Assembly (NCBI RefSeq): GCF_048128805.1
Contig: NC_135997.1
Span: 6,815,116 to 6,879,115, forward strand
Length of the DNA stretch: 64,000 nucleotides
Source of the DNA: Centroberyx gerrardi
Lineage: Eukaryota; Chordata; Actinopteri; Beryciformes; Berycidae
Reading direction: 5' to 3'
Part shown: one piece after another, positions 1-35,979 of the stretch
Position numbering within the stretch: the stretch's first letter is position 1
Layout: the number at the start of each line of letters is the position of its first letter
The notes under the pieces: model-generated
The model's input: the letters and a program-made list of their open reading frames with translations, nothing else
Databases searched by the model: none
Told to the model about the DNA's origin: nothing
Translations under genes and position numbers: made by a program

Positions 1-2089
1 TTGTTGTTTCTACTGATTTTGTTTACATTGTTTCTATAGGGAAGAAATTGGTCAATTTGCTTGTTCTTCAATATATCAAGATGCTTTCCACTGGATGAGG
101 ATTGATAATAGTAAAGGTAGATGGTGTTCAGTCACACTCACACAGACTGTGTCACAGGTTGTATTTATTATTATTAAGTTTCAGAGTAATAGTGTAATTA
201 CTCTGCTAATGGATCTCTGAAAGAAGTCTCGGCCATCAGGAAAAGTGCTTTAGGCTTAATAAATCATGAACGAGCTACAAAAGTTTCTTACATTTAATGA
301 TGATAAATCTGAGACTTAAATTTGGCCCACCCAATGCAAATTTTAAAATTCATTAAAATTCCTGGCAACCTGGCAAGTGATACCAGTTGCCAGAAAGTTT
401 TCTTTCAGGATACTTCTCTTATGCAAATGAATTATTCGATTCAACCAGTCCAAATTATGAGATTTAAGGAGTTCAAAGAGTTGTTCAGTCTTACTGCTAC
501 AACTAATCTCTAAAAATGAGTGTTTTCTCCCTGTTTCTTGGCATGGAGAAATTTACTTATGCCTTTATTTAATCTAAAATTGACTATTGTAAATCTGTAT
601 TCTTGTCTCAGCTGGAAAAAACACTTTCTTGTCTGTAACTCGTTCTGCACCGGCAATGCATTTAACAAGGACAGTGAGGAGAAATCCTACAACTGTTGTT
701 TTAACCACCTTACACTGAGTTCCAGTTGAATTTAGAATCAATTATATGATTGATTTTATTGATTACTTTTGAAGCAATACATAATTTGCCCCCAGCTTAC
801 ATTACAGAGCTCAGCTTTGTTGACTGGTCCAGTCAAAAGTCAAGTCTTGATTTAAAGACAAAACATCAGATCAAGCAATTGCAATCCCTTGGGAACAACT
901 TGCTTGTGGCATTGCAAGTAGAAGTCTCTGTCTCCTTTAAAGGCACAACTTCAAACTTTTTCATGACTCATTATTGTTCACATAATGCTACAGGAGTATT
1001 GTCGCAGTACTTTTGTTTGCGGTGTCCAATATGGGCTTAGACTTTTGCTGAGTGGGTTTTAACAGCTTGTAGTATCAGTCTGTTTTGAGTTGAAAAACAC
1101 TAAACTAAACTCATTTGTAGTCATGTATGTAAATGTATACAGTATCATCCTTAAGAGAAAACTGACATGAATACAAAACATACTGGGAAGAAAGCATTTT
1201 TGAGTTGCTGTTACATTTCCACATCTATAAAAAATACATTTATTTGTGAAGGTCCATAACACATTATAGTATGGGGCATAACTGTTGACTGGACAAGAGC
1301 AAAAATACAATTCTGAAATGACATTAAATTAAAACTGAATAACAGTATTTGGACAAACTAAAACAATCATCATCTTTAACTGAACTGACCAACATCAGTT
1401 TTTTATCACAAAATCTATCAGAAACATAAAAAACAAGTAAGAAACGACATTGTTAAACTGCTTAAAGATAAAGAAAATGATATGTACAGAAAGGCAATTA
1501 AAAATAAGCATTGTGATACAATAAATACAATGAATATAAAATATCCTAACTATTACGCTCTATATATGGAATAAATCCTGATGAGCATTTTTGAAAACTG
1601 AAAGTCTAAAAGATATATTGTAATGAACAATAACACACACACTAACACCACACCACATCCCACAGTAACATTCTTTGTACATCACTTTAAACAAAGCTTT
1701 ATAAGCATTATTGAGAGGCACTGTAAAATTAAAAAAAATTAAAAAGTACAAGGGATTAAATTCAGATGTATCCTATTGGAAACTATTAGGTTGTATAATA
1801 TAGAGGGCAAAGGCTGGTCATTTTCATTGGATGGCACTAAAATGTAAGGCATAGATTTAAGTGTTTATGCTTTACATCATTTTAGCCTGAGTTGCATTTT
1901 TGCAAGAAGGTCTAATTTAGATTTTGTTTTAGTTTTGGTGGCTGTATGGTTAAACATTTGGTAGTATGCAAGTCTCAAGTGAATGCAAATTAACATCAAG
2001 TAAGTTTAAAATGGTTAATTTGATTGGTGTAGGCTATTGTTTTCCATTTCATTGAAGCATTAATTTCCAGCTGATGCGCACTGTGAGCC
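1..2089 (-). other. chrna7 3' UTR and downstream flank, end not determined
   Basis: AT-rich sequence after the chrna7 stop, without credible coding potential. The 3' UTR must begin at 2089 on the minus strand. Candidate poly(A) signals read as TTTATT on the plus strand at 1239-1244, 755-760 and 163-168, and the sequence does not show which is used. Short ORFs here have no family character. Confidence 0.5.
1239..1244 (-). terminator. Candidate poly(A) signal of chrna7
   Basis: AATAAA on the minus strand, about 850 nt past the chrna7 stop. It is the first canonical hexamer I noticed downstream; use is inferred only. Confidence 0.25.
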
Positions 2090-24866
<22,777 letters not shown>

Positions 24867-24991
24867 GTTTGATCTGAGCGCGAGGAGTGTGTGCAATTAA
24901 AGTCTAGATGTCCCTCAGTTCACCGCAACGCTGAGAGCATCGATGGATTTCACCCACAGCTGATTCCTCTCTCTGGAAAGGGACTGGGTGA

Positions 24992-25040
24992 GGGGGGGGG
25001 GGGGGGGGGGGGGGGGTTGGTGAGGGGTGGGGGGGGGGGG
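24992..25040. promoter_or_regulatory. G-rich tract just upstream of chrna7 exon 1
   Basis: A run of 25 G (24992-25016) and another of 12 G (25029-25040) lie 126-174 nt upstream of the chrna7 ATG, on the non-transcribed side of the probable promoter or 5' UTR. Such runs can fold into G-quadruplex on the plus strand. A regulatory role is inference. Homopolymer length may be inexact. Confidence 0.4.
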
Positions 25041-26243
25041 TTCCGTCCATTAAATAACTCCTCCTACTAAATAGCCTGTGTTTGGCAGGACATCGGTCTC
25101 ACCCGGAGAGATTTGCGGCCACAGCCTGACAGCATCTCAGCTCCGTCCACAGTTTGTCTTGCTGATTGACCCGATCCTACATGTTGATTGATCCATTGCC
25201 TTCTCATAGTGGAAACCCCCCAACACATTTCACACTGAGAATAATGCATAAATATATACTTCAAAATAACAAAAAAAAAAAAAGAATGTCAAAAAATGGA
25301 GCCAGCCTACAAAAAATGTATTTGTAAAGTAGGTGTCGCTCATTCGGAAATACATTTATCTTCATTTGCGCTGTTGCCAACATCTGCAAGTGCAAAACAT
25401 ATTTTGGCCCGTCAGAAATATATTTCTAATGAATGTCATCTAACTTACATATATATTTTGAAACATATAAGCATATTCTGAAGTAGGCCTATATGTGGAA
25501 TGTGTTCTTTACTGGATCAACTTGGTTTTCAGAGCAAAATCGCATAACCTGTAAAAATGTGTGGAAAATACAATATTGAATGGTAAAAGACTATTTCTTG
25601 TTACTATTCATTTGGGTATCAAATATACTTTACTCGATTTCTTTATATTTGTTCTTACAGAATGAGAAACTAGTGGGGTGCTGAGAAAAATTCAATGTTG
25701 AGTTAAAGAAAGACACTGAACAGGATTCACTTTGCAAAACGAGGTGACATCTGCTGATCACTGAACAGAATTACAGCTTCAACTCTTTATAACGTTGCAC
25801 TGCTATAATGAGCTCAGTTCAGATACACTGAGATTTGTTTCTAGTCTGTGGCTGTGTGACTTGGTTTAAAACCTATCAAATAAATGAAACATGCATGCCT
25901 TTTTAACATTGTCACATTCATCTGTACAAATCTTTGGTGTTTGACTTGATAAACGGGGCTTTATGTAACCTATTTCATTTACATGCACAAGAAAAAACAA
26001 GACATTGCACAAAACGGAAAGAGAAAAATACTTCTAGGACATTTGAAAAGACACAAGGACAAATAGACAGAAATAACAAAGGGTGTGTGTGGAGAAAGCA
26101 TACAAGTAAGAACAATACATCCAGTTGTGTGTGCTGTGCATGTGAGAATGGTTGTGTTCTTACAGGATTTGTATAGTTGCAGTTGTGAATATGTTATTGA
26201 TATGTGAGTGGATGATTGCGTGTATTGGTGAGGAAGAGATTGA

Positions 26244-26244
<1 letters not shown>

Positions 26245-26284
<40 letters not shown>

Positions 26285-26305
26285 TGAGTGAGTGAGTGAG
26301 TGAGT
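26245..26305. repeat. (TG)n(AG)n(TGAG)n compound microsatellite
   Basis: TG tract to 26276 followed by AG and then TGAG units. Confidence 0.9.
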
Positions 26306-27205
26306 AGGGTTATTATTGTTAAATCATATTGTTCAGCACCAGCAACTACATGCATAAATTTGTTACATAAGATTGTTACATTGGAAAATAGGGAAATTTA
26401 AACTGGGAAATTCTGCTCCATAAAATTTAGCATTTCAAGTAAAAGGATTAATTGAGCAGCTTAATTCAATTTTGAATATTTTTCTTAAGCCTGCTATCTT
26501 CTAGGCAGCTTATTCAGTGGTTAGTAGGGTTTACATAGAAATGTAAATCTACTCTAACAGCTAATGTAACATCAACATTGCCCATATACTTCATATGGAA
26601 TATAACAGTTTCTCTATTATTTTCATTTTCATTCCATTTTTACTGAACAAGAATATCCCTTTATTTGATTTATGGCCTGAAAGATACTTTAAAGCTAAAC
26701 TAGGCAAGATTATTTGGTAAATATTTGCCCGCCTTATCAGCCTGACTCACAAAGTGGAGCTGGATTAGAAAAGAATATCCCATCCCCCTAATTGAGACCC
26801 TGCTGATTCACCCTATCTGCCCAAATGAAAGTGTGGTGTTGGGTCTGGTCACTCCCTCGCACAGGTAGTGACAAATCAAAACTTAAGAGCAACAGAAATC
26901 TTCTAAACAGCAGCAAGTGAGCGCTCCATCCAACAAACTGGACTCGCCAACCTTAGATCTTTTCTTTTAGATCTCTCTCGTCCCTTTGGCTTCCTTTGAT
27001 ATAAAGCATCACAGACCGGCCGGTTGGTAAACATGAGCGTGCTGTGTGCAGTTTACTGACATCACATCACATGATTTCTGGGTATTTCAAGTTTTTCAAA
27101 CAGTTCCCTCTTGCTGCCCTTTGGAGTTGCCAACATGCAAAGTTGCCTGGAGTAGCTTTAAATCTTTCAACTTGGTGGAACAAACTTGGTGCACAAACCT
27201 TAGGA

Positions 27206-27411
27206 CAGGGGTATTCAACCGTGTGCCATGGAGGGCCGAGAGTCTGCAGGTTGTCGTTCCAACCAAAGACTACAGCAGGTTTCACTGATTAGTTCGCCTT
27301 CAACCAGAGAGGAGGAACTAATCAGTGAAATCCCCTGCTGTGGTCTTTGGTTGGAACGAAAACCTGCAGACTCTCTGCACTCCATGGCACATGGCTGAAT
27401 AGTCCTGTATG
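27206..27411. mobile_element. Fold-back hAT-type MITE with intact 8-bp target duplication
   Basis: The perfect direct repeat CCTTAGGA flanks the element at 27198-27205 and 27412-27419. The 206-nt body is almost one hairpin: GTGTGCCATGGAGGG, GTCTGCAGGTT and GTTCCAACCAAAGACTACAG on the left are mirrored on the right around a short loop near 27310. Eight-base duplications are typical of hAT transposition. ORFs here on both strands are artefacts of the hairpin. Confidence 0.88.
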
Positions 27412-27660
27412 CCTTAGGATGTGGGCTGGTACTCTGAGGAGTTCGGCTTATCTCTTTCATATTATAACAGGTCAAACTATAAGAATATCATGAGATCCAG
27501 AGGAAAAACAGGCAAAGCGGATGGGGACGATATATTCTCAGTGCAATAATGTCTGCTCTGTTGGTAGAGGGATATCAGGGATGTGTGTAGGAAAACGTGT
27601 GGCATTTCATTCTAGCATCAATATTGACTCAGCCCCATTCTTTACTTTATCTACCTTTAA

Positions 27661-28122
27661 AGGAATAGTTCACCCAAAAATGAAAATTCTGTCATCATCT
27701 ACTCACCCTCATGCCAGGTGAAGTTTGTCCATATAACACACAGGGAGGTTGCCAGCACAACTCCATAGCAGCCTTCTCCAAAACAACTGAAGTCAGTGGG
27801 GACCAGTTCTTCAGAGTGCCAAAAAGACCTACAGTATATTTACATCATAATTTAGTCCAAATCTTAACTACAGCTGATTGATTTGCAACAAATAATGGTG
27901 TATAGGTCTTTCTCTTCACAGTGTGATTGTTTGGCTGTTTTTGTTTTGGAACTCTAAAGAACTGGTCCCCATTGACTTCAGTTGTTTTGGAGAAGGCTGC
28001 TACGAAGTTGTGCTGGCAACCTCCCTGTGTGTTATATGGACTAACAAATTTCACCTGTGTTTCATTTGGCATGAGGGTGAGTAGATGATGACAAAATTTT
28101 CATTTTTGGGTGAACTATTCCT
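27661..28122. mobile_element. TTAA-flanked fold-back MITE
   Basis: TTAA at 27657-27660 and 28123-28126. The arms start AGGAATAGTTCACCCAAAAA and are inverted copies over more than 150 nt (for instance ATATAACACACAGGGAGGTT on the left against its complement at about 28018-28037). The TTAA plus AGGAATAGTTCACCC end is, to my knowledge, widespread in fish genomes. A single diverged end of the same type lies at 56187-56209. Confidence 0.88.
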
Positions 28123-28230
28123 TTAACTACAGCCTATCTATATCTATATTAAAAATCTATATCAATATATATTTACATATTTATATACATATTTATATAC
28201 ATTTATCTCTATTTATATCTACATATATCT

Positions 28231-28323
28231 AGATAGATAGATAGATGGATGGATGGATGGATGACAGATGGCTAGATAGATACACACACACACACAGACA
28301 CACACACACACACACACACACAC
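28231..28323. repeat. (GATA)n(GGAT)n then (CA)n microsatellites
   Basis: GATA and GGAT tetranucleotides at 28231-28263, then CA dinucleotides at 28282-28323. Confidence 0.9.
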
Positions 28324-28926
28324 GCACGTACATAGTGATGTGGTGGTAAATAAAAAAGCAAGTAAACCTTAACTTCCAGTTGTGATTATCATAAAGCAAA
28401 CAACTACAACACCAATACAAACAAATAATATTTTCATTATGGCATTAATTTATGCTTTTCCCTATTTAAAACACTGTATCTTTATATATCTCACATCAAC
28501 TTGATACTTCTTATGCATACTATAAATTTAGCTCAAAAAAATTGATGTCAGCCTGAAACAGGTGGGTAAACTGGGAGCTTTACCTTCCAGTACATATGAA
28601 ATATGAAATACAGAGTTCAATTAACATCTGTAGTTAGGCTCCACACCTGAGAGAAAATTCCAACATGACCAATATTTGCTCTCCACCATGTTGGCTAGTA
28701 AAGGGGCAGCCACCGACACGATAAATATTTTCATTTAATTTCATCGTGTATTCTGCTGTCTATGTAGACAGACAGCAAACGGTTGGTGAAAAGGTGTGCT
28801 GCAGAGCTTTATGTGCTCTGCATGTCAAATGATATGCTTCATCCTCTTCAGACCATAGACCATAGACCAAGTGAAGTCTCTAGATCATTACACTGAACAT
28901 CATATTTCACTATGCTTTCATCTGTA

Positions 28927-28997
28927 TCAGTCAGGTAGAAAGCATCGTTTAATTAAATGTAAATACCAACCAAATTACTATTGGACTTTGGACTAAC
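28927..28997. repeat. Fragment of the 33233-34012 / 22020-22447 repeat family
   Basis: Runs parallel to 22180-22250 with only a few mismatches (AGAAAGCAT then GTTTAATTAAATGT, then ACCAACCAAATTACTATTG). Confidence 0.6.
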
Positions 28998-29560
28998 TTA
29001 GTTCATTATTCCCTTGTCAGTTCCCCTCATGATAACCACTATTGCAAAGTTTTACCATGGAGTTTGCAGTGAGCAGGATGCCTCATCTGTGAGTGAACTG
29101 GACATAATGTGTACGAATCTAAATCTGCCTGGAGCCACTGGCTAGTCTGGCCAACTATAAAGGCTATAGGCAGCTTTAATGTTAACACAGTTTATCGATT
29201 TATCCCTTTCCCAAAGATGTACAGTAATAGCTTTGGTCAGTTGAATCTCCAACATAAGCTACTCAGCAAATATTGCTTCCACCTATATGACCCACACTTG
29301 GAGGTTTCCGCTACGACTGAAGTGGCTCATTGGATTTTTATTTCACTGGTTATCCGTTTAATGGCCTTATAAAATGTCTGATGCCCTTACTATAAAAAGG
29401 TGAGTGTGTAACGGCCGGTGAGGTCAAGGGATCCTCAAGCATTTGGAGGTAATAACTTGTAGCACTTAGCTTGAGCTGGACTTCAGTCCTCTTTGGCCCT
29501 CCATCATGGCATCAATCAAGTAATGTGATGTTCTTTATGGCAAAAGGCTGGTCAGCAGAG

Positions 29561-29604
29561 ATAGAATAGAATAGAATAGAATAGAATAGAATAGAATAGA
29601 ATAG
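29561..29604. repeat. (ATAGA)n pentanucleotide array
   Basis: About nine uninterrupted ATAGA units. Confidence 0.93.
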
Positions 29605-31272
29605 TCCTTGTTGCACCAAGGCAGGAAAATTGTTTTTGGTCTCACCAATTAACACAATATCACATCCATGTACATCACATCAATAAAAAGAAGTCACATC
29701 ATATCAATAAAACAAAAACATCACATCAGCGAGAGAAGGAGGTAGAAGAGCAGTTTGTTAATTAAAGCAGGGCTTTCCTAGCAGTTTGTGTTACATGAAC
29801 ATAGTTGCACCAGTAATACTGCTTCAACAGTAGCTGCTTGTTGCTCCCACTAAGAAAATGCCCTTCTTGCATTAACATTTTTTTTTCTGCATGCAGTGCA
29901 ACAGATCGCAATTAAAGCTGAGCCTTCCTTGCAGGAGGCCGAAGATCTGCCAGTCAAAGTGTAATCCCCACCATCCACAGAGCCAGTTAGGATTATGACG
30001 TTATTAGAGAAGGGTAATTTACAAATTCAAATAATACATCATTAAACAGGTAGAGAATATGGTGTTTATTCTCAGTGCTGCATAATGAATTGATGTGCAC
30101 TACATCCATATTCAGATTAGTTGAAGACAGGATTAGGTTGATACTGGAGAATTGAATAACAAATATTTGACTCTTGGTAGCTCTTCAGGGTCTGCAGGCC
30201 CTCAATTTACACAGATGCAGGCTTTTTTTGTATGTGCTTTCAGTTGAAATGCATATAACAGATGGTTGAATTTTCAGTGATAGCATTCCACACAGCATGA
30301 GGCACATTCTTGCTCGAATAATTGCATCCTCTAATTACAAGAACTTTGAAAAGGAAGACTACAAATGAAAAAGCATTGCTTGATGGTGTACAGTATTACG
30401 ATTACTACGATACTTGTAAGGGACATACAGTTTAAAAACTTTTTCACTTTGCCTAAATGAGACAAATCATTCTCACTTAACCATAGCAAATACCAACAAA
30501 TTAAAGGGCCAAGGTAAGTAGACACTAAGATTTTAACCAGACCTACTGTACAAACTAATAGGTTAGCATAAACAACCAGTGTTATGTATATCAGACAGAT
30601 GTTAAAGTATTTACTGCAAAAAAATGTTTGAGCTAGCAAATGTTCAAAAATTGTTCAGAAATCTTGTAGTCTGCACTTTTAGTTTCCATCTTAAATATGG
30701 CTAGTGTCTTTTTTTCATGGCAGCTTTAAAACCCATCAGAACCCATTTCTCCAAATTTCAACACCTGTCCAGGGTGTTTCCCTGCCTTCTGCTCAGTGTA
30801 AACAGGTAAATACATTTGTTGGCTATCTGCCAGAATGGCTGATTCTACAGTTTAATTTTTGGTTTCACAGTGTATGGGTATGTGTCTGTAAAATCTGACT
30901 TTTGACATTGTTTTATGAAATATTGATCACATTTGATTGTATTTTCAAACAAAAATATTTTCATTCAGAGCATTTATTTGCAGAAAACAACTGACAACTG
31001 GCCAAAATACCAAAAATACACAATCTCACTGAATAATGCAAACTAAACAAGTTTATATCCATAAATAAATCATAAAAATAGCAATGTTTTCGCTTAGAAA
31101 GGGTTCAATAATCAATATTTGGTGGAGTTACCTGATTCTTCATCACAAAATATGGGGTAGTCTCTTATTGTTTTCCCCAGAGCTCTTTCTCTAAATTTCT
31201 TAATTTACCTACAAGACAGAACTCAGGGTAAAGTTTCCCCGTCTGGTTCTCAGAATTCTTCCGCTGCAATAT

Positions 31273-31299
31273 GATTGGTAGATTGAGCGGATGGGCGGG
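31273..31299 (+). promoter_or_regulatory. Candidate cln6 core promoter elements
   Basis: An inverted CCAAT box (GATTGG, 31273-31278) and a GC box (GGGCGGG, 31293-31299) lie 133-159 nt upstream of the cln6 ATG, in the locally most GC-rich stretch. No TATA box is apparent, as usual for a housekeeping gene. Function is inferred from motifs only. Confidence 0.45.
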
Positions 31300-31431
31300 A
31301 CCAAGGCAGCAACTAGGAAGTGACAAACAGCGAGTTTCAAACCTGTAACTTTTCACCCACAGGATCACAGCTCTGCAGTTTGTGGAGTCAGAAATACCCA
31401 AACCACCGAGTTTGAGTCCACTGAACCGAGA

Positions 31432-31487
31432 ATGCAGGCTGTGCGAAAACGTCAAGGCAACGAGTTCCAGACGACAACACAAAATAG
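31432..31487 (+). CDS. cln6: cln6 exon 1
   Basis: Encodes [18 protein letters not shown] plus two bases of a serine codon; donor GT at 31488. The start was chosen for its N-terminal likeness to CLN6 and because its phase fits exon 2. Least certain exon because the cytosolic N terminus is poorly conserved. Confidence 0.78.
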
Positions 31488-34400
31488 GTTTGTGCTTCTG
31501 GGCTTTGGCTATAATCTCTATAGTTTCCTTTGCAACCGCGGCTTTGTTGTCAGTTGAGGAGGACAGTCGGTTGAAGAACGGTTAAGTCTTCAGTATCTGC
31601 TCTGCTATTGCTCGTTTGCATGTCACTGTCATTGCCACTGCCACTTTCAAGTGAGTAAAACACACACACGCACACACATACATACACACTTCCTTGGTCA
31701 TGGTTGTCCACCAGAATCAGAAGGTGACTTCCACTTCTTTAGTTTCTCTCTGGCTGTACAGTCCGGGTGTTTTATTGCAGCAGGGACCATGTAAACAGAT
31801 CTGATGGTGCTGGCAGTTTCTCCTCTGTTGTTTTTCTCCAGGCTGGTCTCACTACTAAGTGACCAGTTATTACAGCCAGCAGCAGCATCCTTCAGGCCCT
31901 CCAGTCTGATTAAGCTCTTACTTTGTGAAGCAATCAGCTGAACTGCTTTGAACTGCTTCTTTTCCCCATCTGCTGACCTCCTGGTCTAACTGGCCATACA
32001 GGATCCTGTGAGATCCTAACGACATGACTGAGCCAGCATAGTTCCTGCTGGATGATTGTGGGCTCTACTTTTTTACATGTATTTCAGTGTGAAGCACATG
32101 ATGATGCCAAGCGATTCTGGAGAAGCACCGCAAAGACAAAGGCCTTAGTAGATAGATCTAGAGGTCCTGAGGTTGCTCTTGGTTATCCTGAAGTTGATGC
32201 TCTGCGAAAATCATTTTGACTATGATTTTCTAAACATGAGTTCAGGGAAGAAAAAAAGAATATACGCACACAATTGTTGTGAACACACATTGCTATATAC
32301 TGTATGTGATTTGCTTCTTTTTTCTCCAAAAAGGAGAGTGAGAAATCCATGCACTTTTTAGTATTTTTATTTGGACAGTGCACACAAGAGAGGGAGATAA
32401 AGTACTGGAGACACAGGAGAGAAAGCTGGGGCCAGTGGGCACACACACCTAACCACTCAACTATCTGTGAACACAGTGCTTTCCTTCCTTAATATGAGAT
32501 TAGCAGACTAACATTTAAGATGGCAAGCAAAGGATGGCAGAGGAAAACATGTAGGCTATTTAAACGTGAATTTACTGCAGTAGTACACCTTCCTTTACCA
32601 CAGTATTCCCCACAACTCTATTAAATTGTTAATCTCTGAATTGTTATTTGCTGCTGTAAATGAGCTTGTGTTGCCCCATGACAATGACTTCCAATCACTG
32701 TAAACGTCTGTTGACAGCAAACCTGTTGCGAAGGAAAAAGTGCCACCAAAGAAAAGGCTACACTTCCATTTTGACCTATGGCTCTGTCTCACGGTGCAGA
32801 ACTGGATACTGGACTTTGGAAGGCCTATTGTCATGGTAAGGAAGGACGATCCACATATCATTAAATCCGCACACCATGCCATCTTAATCTAAATGCAAAA
32901 ACGGTCATAAAAAGGACAGTTATGCCCAAGTTCATGGAACAGTGAACACCAATAATCTCTTGATATCATGTGTATTAGATTATCCTTCCTCTGGAGTGGT
33001 TTCCCCTCAACAAGCCCAGTGCTGGAGACTACTTCCACATGGCCTACAACGTCATCACACCATTCTTAATGCTCAAGGTATGTCTGAACCATAGAGGTCT
33101 GAACACAGCAAAGTGATTAGCTAAAGGAGAGCAGTATACATGGAAATTAAGTATGGAAGACAAGAAGCTGCCACTGCCTGTTATTAAAAAACGGAGAGTC
33201 CTACATCATACATGCCAATGAAAACGACTTAAAGTAATAATCTATGACATTCTCATAAAAATACATTTCCGTTTTTCTACTCTCTATTGCTGATTGATTT
33301 AACACAATAGTGATTCAACCTTTACCCAGTTCATGAAAGCTTTGACATTTGCTGTTCTTAACACCCGCTGTCTGGAAGGTCTTAACCCGGTGTAGTGTCA
33401 AAATATGTTTCCCCTATAAAAAGTGTCTTCCCCAGTGGTGTGTCTTTGCCTCGATTTTCATGCCAGGGAAGAAAACAATATCATTTCAAATTTTGTGTAT
33501 TGTTTTCCTATTGCTGGCTTTCAAATGGTAAACTAATGTTTTAATAACATTTTACGGGATTACAAAGAGTAACATACCTAGTTGCCTCGTAATTAATCGT
33601 AAATCGTAAATTGCCTCGTAAATTATCCCAAACCACAAACATCCATTGTTTCTACAAGGCAGTTGTTAGGCTTTACATTAATCCACTTGTCATTTATTAG
33701 GCGACTTTCCCCTATGATAATTTTGGCAAATTTTGGCACAACACCAGGAAAAAAAATCTCTGCTGCATAGTAAGTGATGCTTTTTATGTTTCCAGCAGCA
33801 GCAACAGCGGTTTGTTTGAAATAGACAGAAGAACTGGGTGGTTAGCATGACTAGCGATAGCCACCATGACTGAACAGACAGAAACTCAAACTTCACACAC
33901 AGTTTGATTGACAGGTGATCTCTGGGAAGTGCAGTGCAGAAACACCACAGCAGAGCGCATATTGCCAAAGATGTCACCAAAATCACAAAACAAGAATCTC
34001 GTTATTATTGCTTTAAGATGGGTATCATATAGGATGATCGGTAATGTGTGTGTGTGTGTTCCTGCTCCATTCAGCTGATTGAGCGCAGCCCCAGGGCGCT
34101 GCCTCGCTCAGCGGTCTACCTCTGCATCATCACTTTTGTCATGGGAGCCAGCATCCACCTGGTGGGAGACTCCATCAATCACCGGCTCATCCTGAGCGGC
34201 TACCAGCTCCACCTGTCCGTCAGGGACAACCCGATCATCAAAGACCTCAAACCGGCCTCACTGGTAGGGATTCATTTTGTTTGATTGGGTTTGGGCTTTG
34301 CACTTTAGAGCACTACTTCAAAAAACTGAATACTGAAGCTGCCAAAATTTGTGTCATTTCCATAACACAATCACAACGGTGTTATAAGTTGGATTGTAGT

Positions 34401-35917
34401 CTGCAATGCCACATAAAGCTTGTTGCATTCCCACATTAAATTACTTGAACCAACCAAAGGGCCCATTTAATGTAAATAGGTGTCCTTACATTTAATAATC
34501 CCCGACATAACCATTAGTGATGCATGGGTTGACTTGTAGCATACAGATCTTTCAGTTATATCATTTGGTTGGTTTGGGCTCAGAAAACATCCCTTTGTGC
34601 CCCTTTGTAAGTGTTTGATAATATATTTATTATAATTATAACACTTCAGTAAGACCTGGATCACTCACATATGTACTTTTCCCTCTATCTTCCATACATC
34701 AAAGCCAACTGAACTGTAGCTTAAGGACAGACAGACTATACAAGATGTTTTACTATTCAAACACCGAAGTTGACATCTGAAGAAACATTTTGAGATTAGT
34801 GTGATCAAATTAATATTTTGAGAAACTATGACTTGGTGTTTTCAATGCAGTCTTCTCTATGTGTGTGATGCTGCCTAATTGAAGCAAAACAGTCAAAATC
34901 TGGTGATGTAAGTCCAGACCAGTTGTCCTTAAGCCTACACACATTTATGCAAAAATATTTGCTCGTTTCCCAGTGGCAAAATTATAGACTCTCACCAAGA
35001 TATAAATCCTGATTTTGTGGTGCATAGCGCAGTCTGAAGCCCATGGCTGCAGTCATGCATACTGTCAGTTTAGATATGCACACATGTAGGGTTGCATTAA
35101 TTATTTGTAATGCGTCATTTGTCTATTGATCACAGCTAATGCCAATGCCATAAATAAGTGGCACATGTACTTCACACTGTGCTGCAGCACTGTGTAAAGC
35201 AGACTATAACCTTCACTGTGAAATTGAGTTAAGGTGTTTTGAAGGGACTTGATATAAAATTTTATAGATTTATAAGATTTATAAAACATTGAAATGAAAT
35301 GTAGGAGAAACTTACTTCATCTTGAAAGGGGAAGGGGCTAAATAATTTTTTATTTAAGATGTACTTTTACTTTTTAGTTACTGGAATTTTATTTAGTCAA
35401 ATTGATAGAATAGATGTATAATAAATAAATAAATGTATTTTAAATAATTTTGTGACACAAGAAAATGTGCTAAAAGTCAAGAGGGTGAATACTTTTTACT
35501 CTATCTTTGTTAGTACAAAGAAGAGGAACATTTTACAAATTCATGCAGGTGAGATAAAACAAAGTTTATAGGAGTTTATAAATGCAGTGGAGTGGTGTTG
35601 TTCACCTGTGGAGCCAATTCAACCCAATGCTGTATCAAAATTGTGAAATGCTGTTGCAGCAATAGGTGGCACTGTTGCATAAGTTAGAGAGAACTACATT
35701 GTTTGCCTACCAATGAAAAATTACTTTTGTGCCACTGAAGCAAACCTATTAACATTTTTGAATGGCCTGTTTAGGAGATTATTTGATGCTATGAGTCTCT
35801 AGTAATGATTCAACATTTCTGTTTTTTCTTCTTAGATCGACTCCTTTGAGCTGCTTTATTATTATGATGAACACCTGGGACATTTAATGTGGTAGGTGTT
35901 ACAGACAATTATGGGTG

Positions 35918-35979
<62 letters not shown>

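Larger units (their letters stand above)
25041..31250. other. Intergenic region between divergent chrna7 and cln6
   Basis: No convincing coding exon. Contents recognised: a TG/TGAG compound repeat, a hAT fold-back element (27206-27411), a TTAA fold-back element (27661-28122), GATA/GGAT and CA repeats, a fragment (28927-28997) of the 33233-34012 element family, and an ATAGA pentanucleotide array. The remainder is AT-rich single-copy-looking sequence. It should contain the chrna7 promoter at its left edge and the cln6 promoter at its right edge. Confidence 0.6.
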
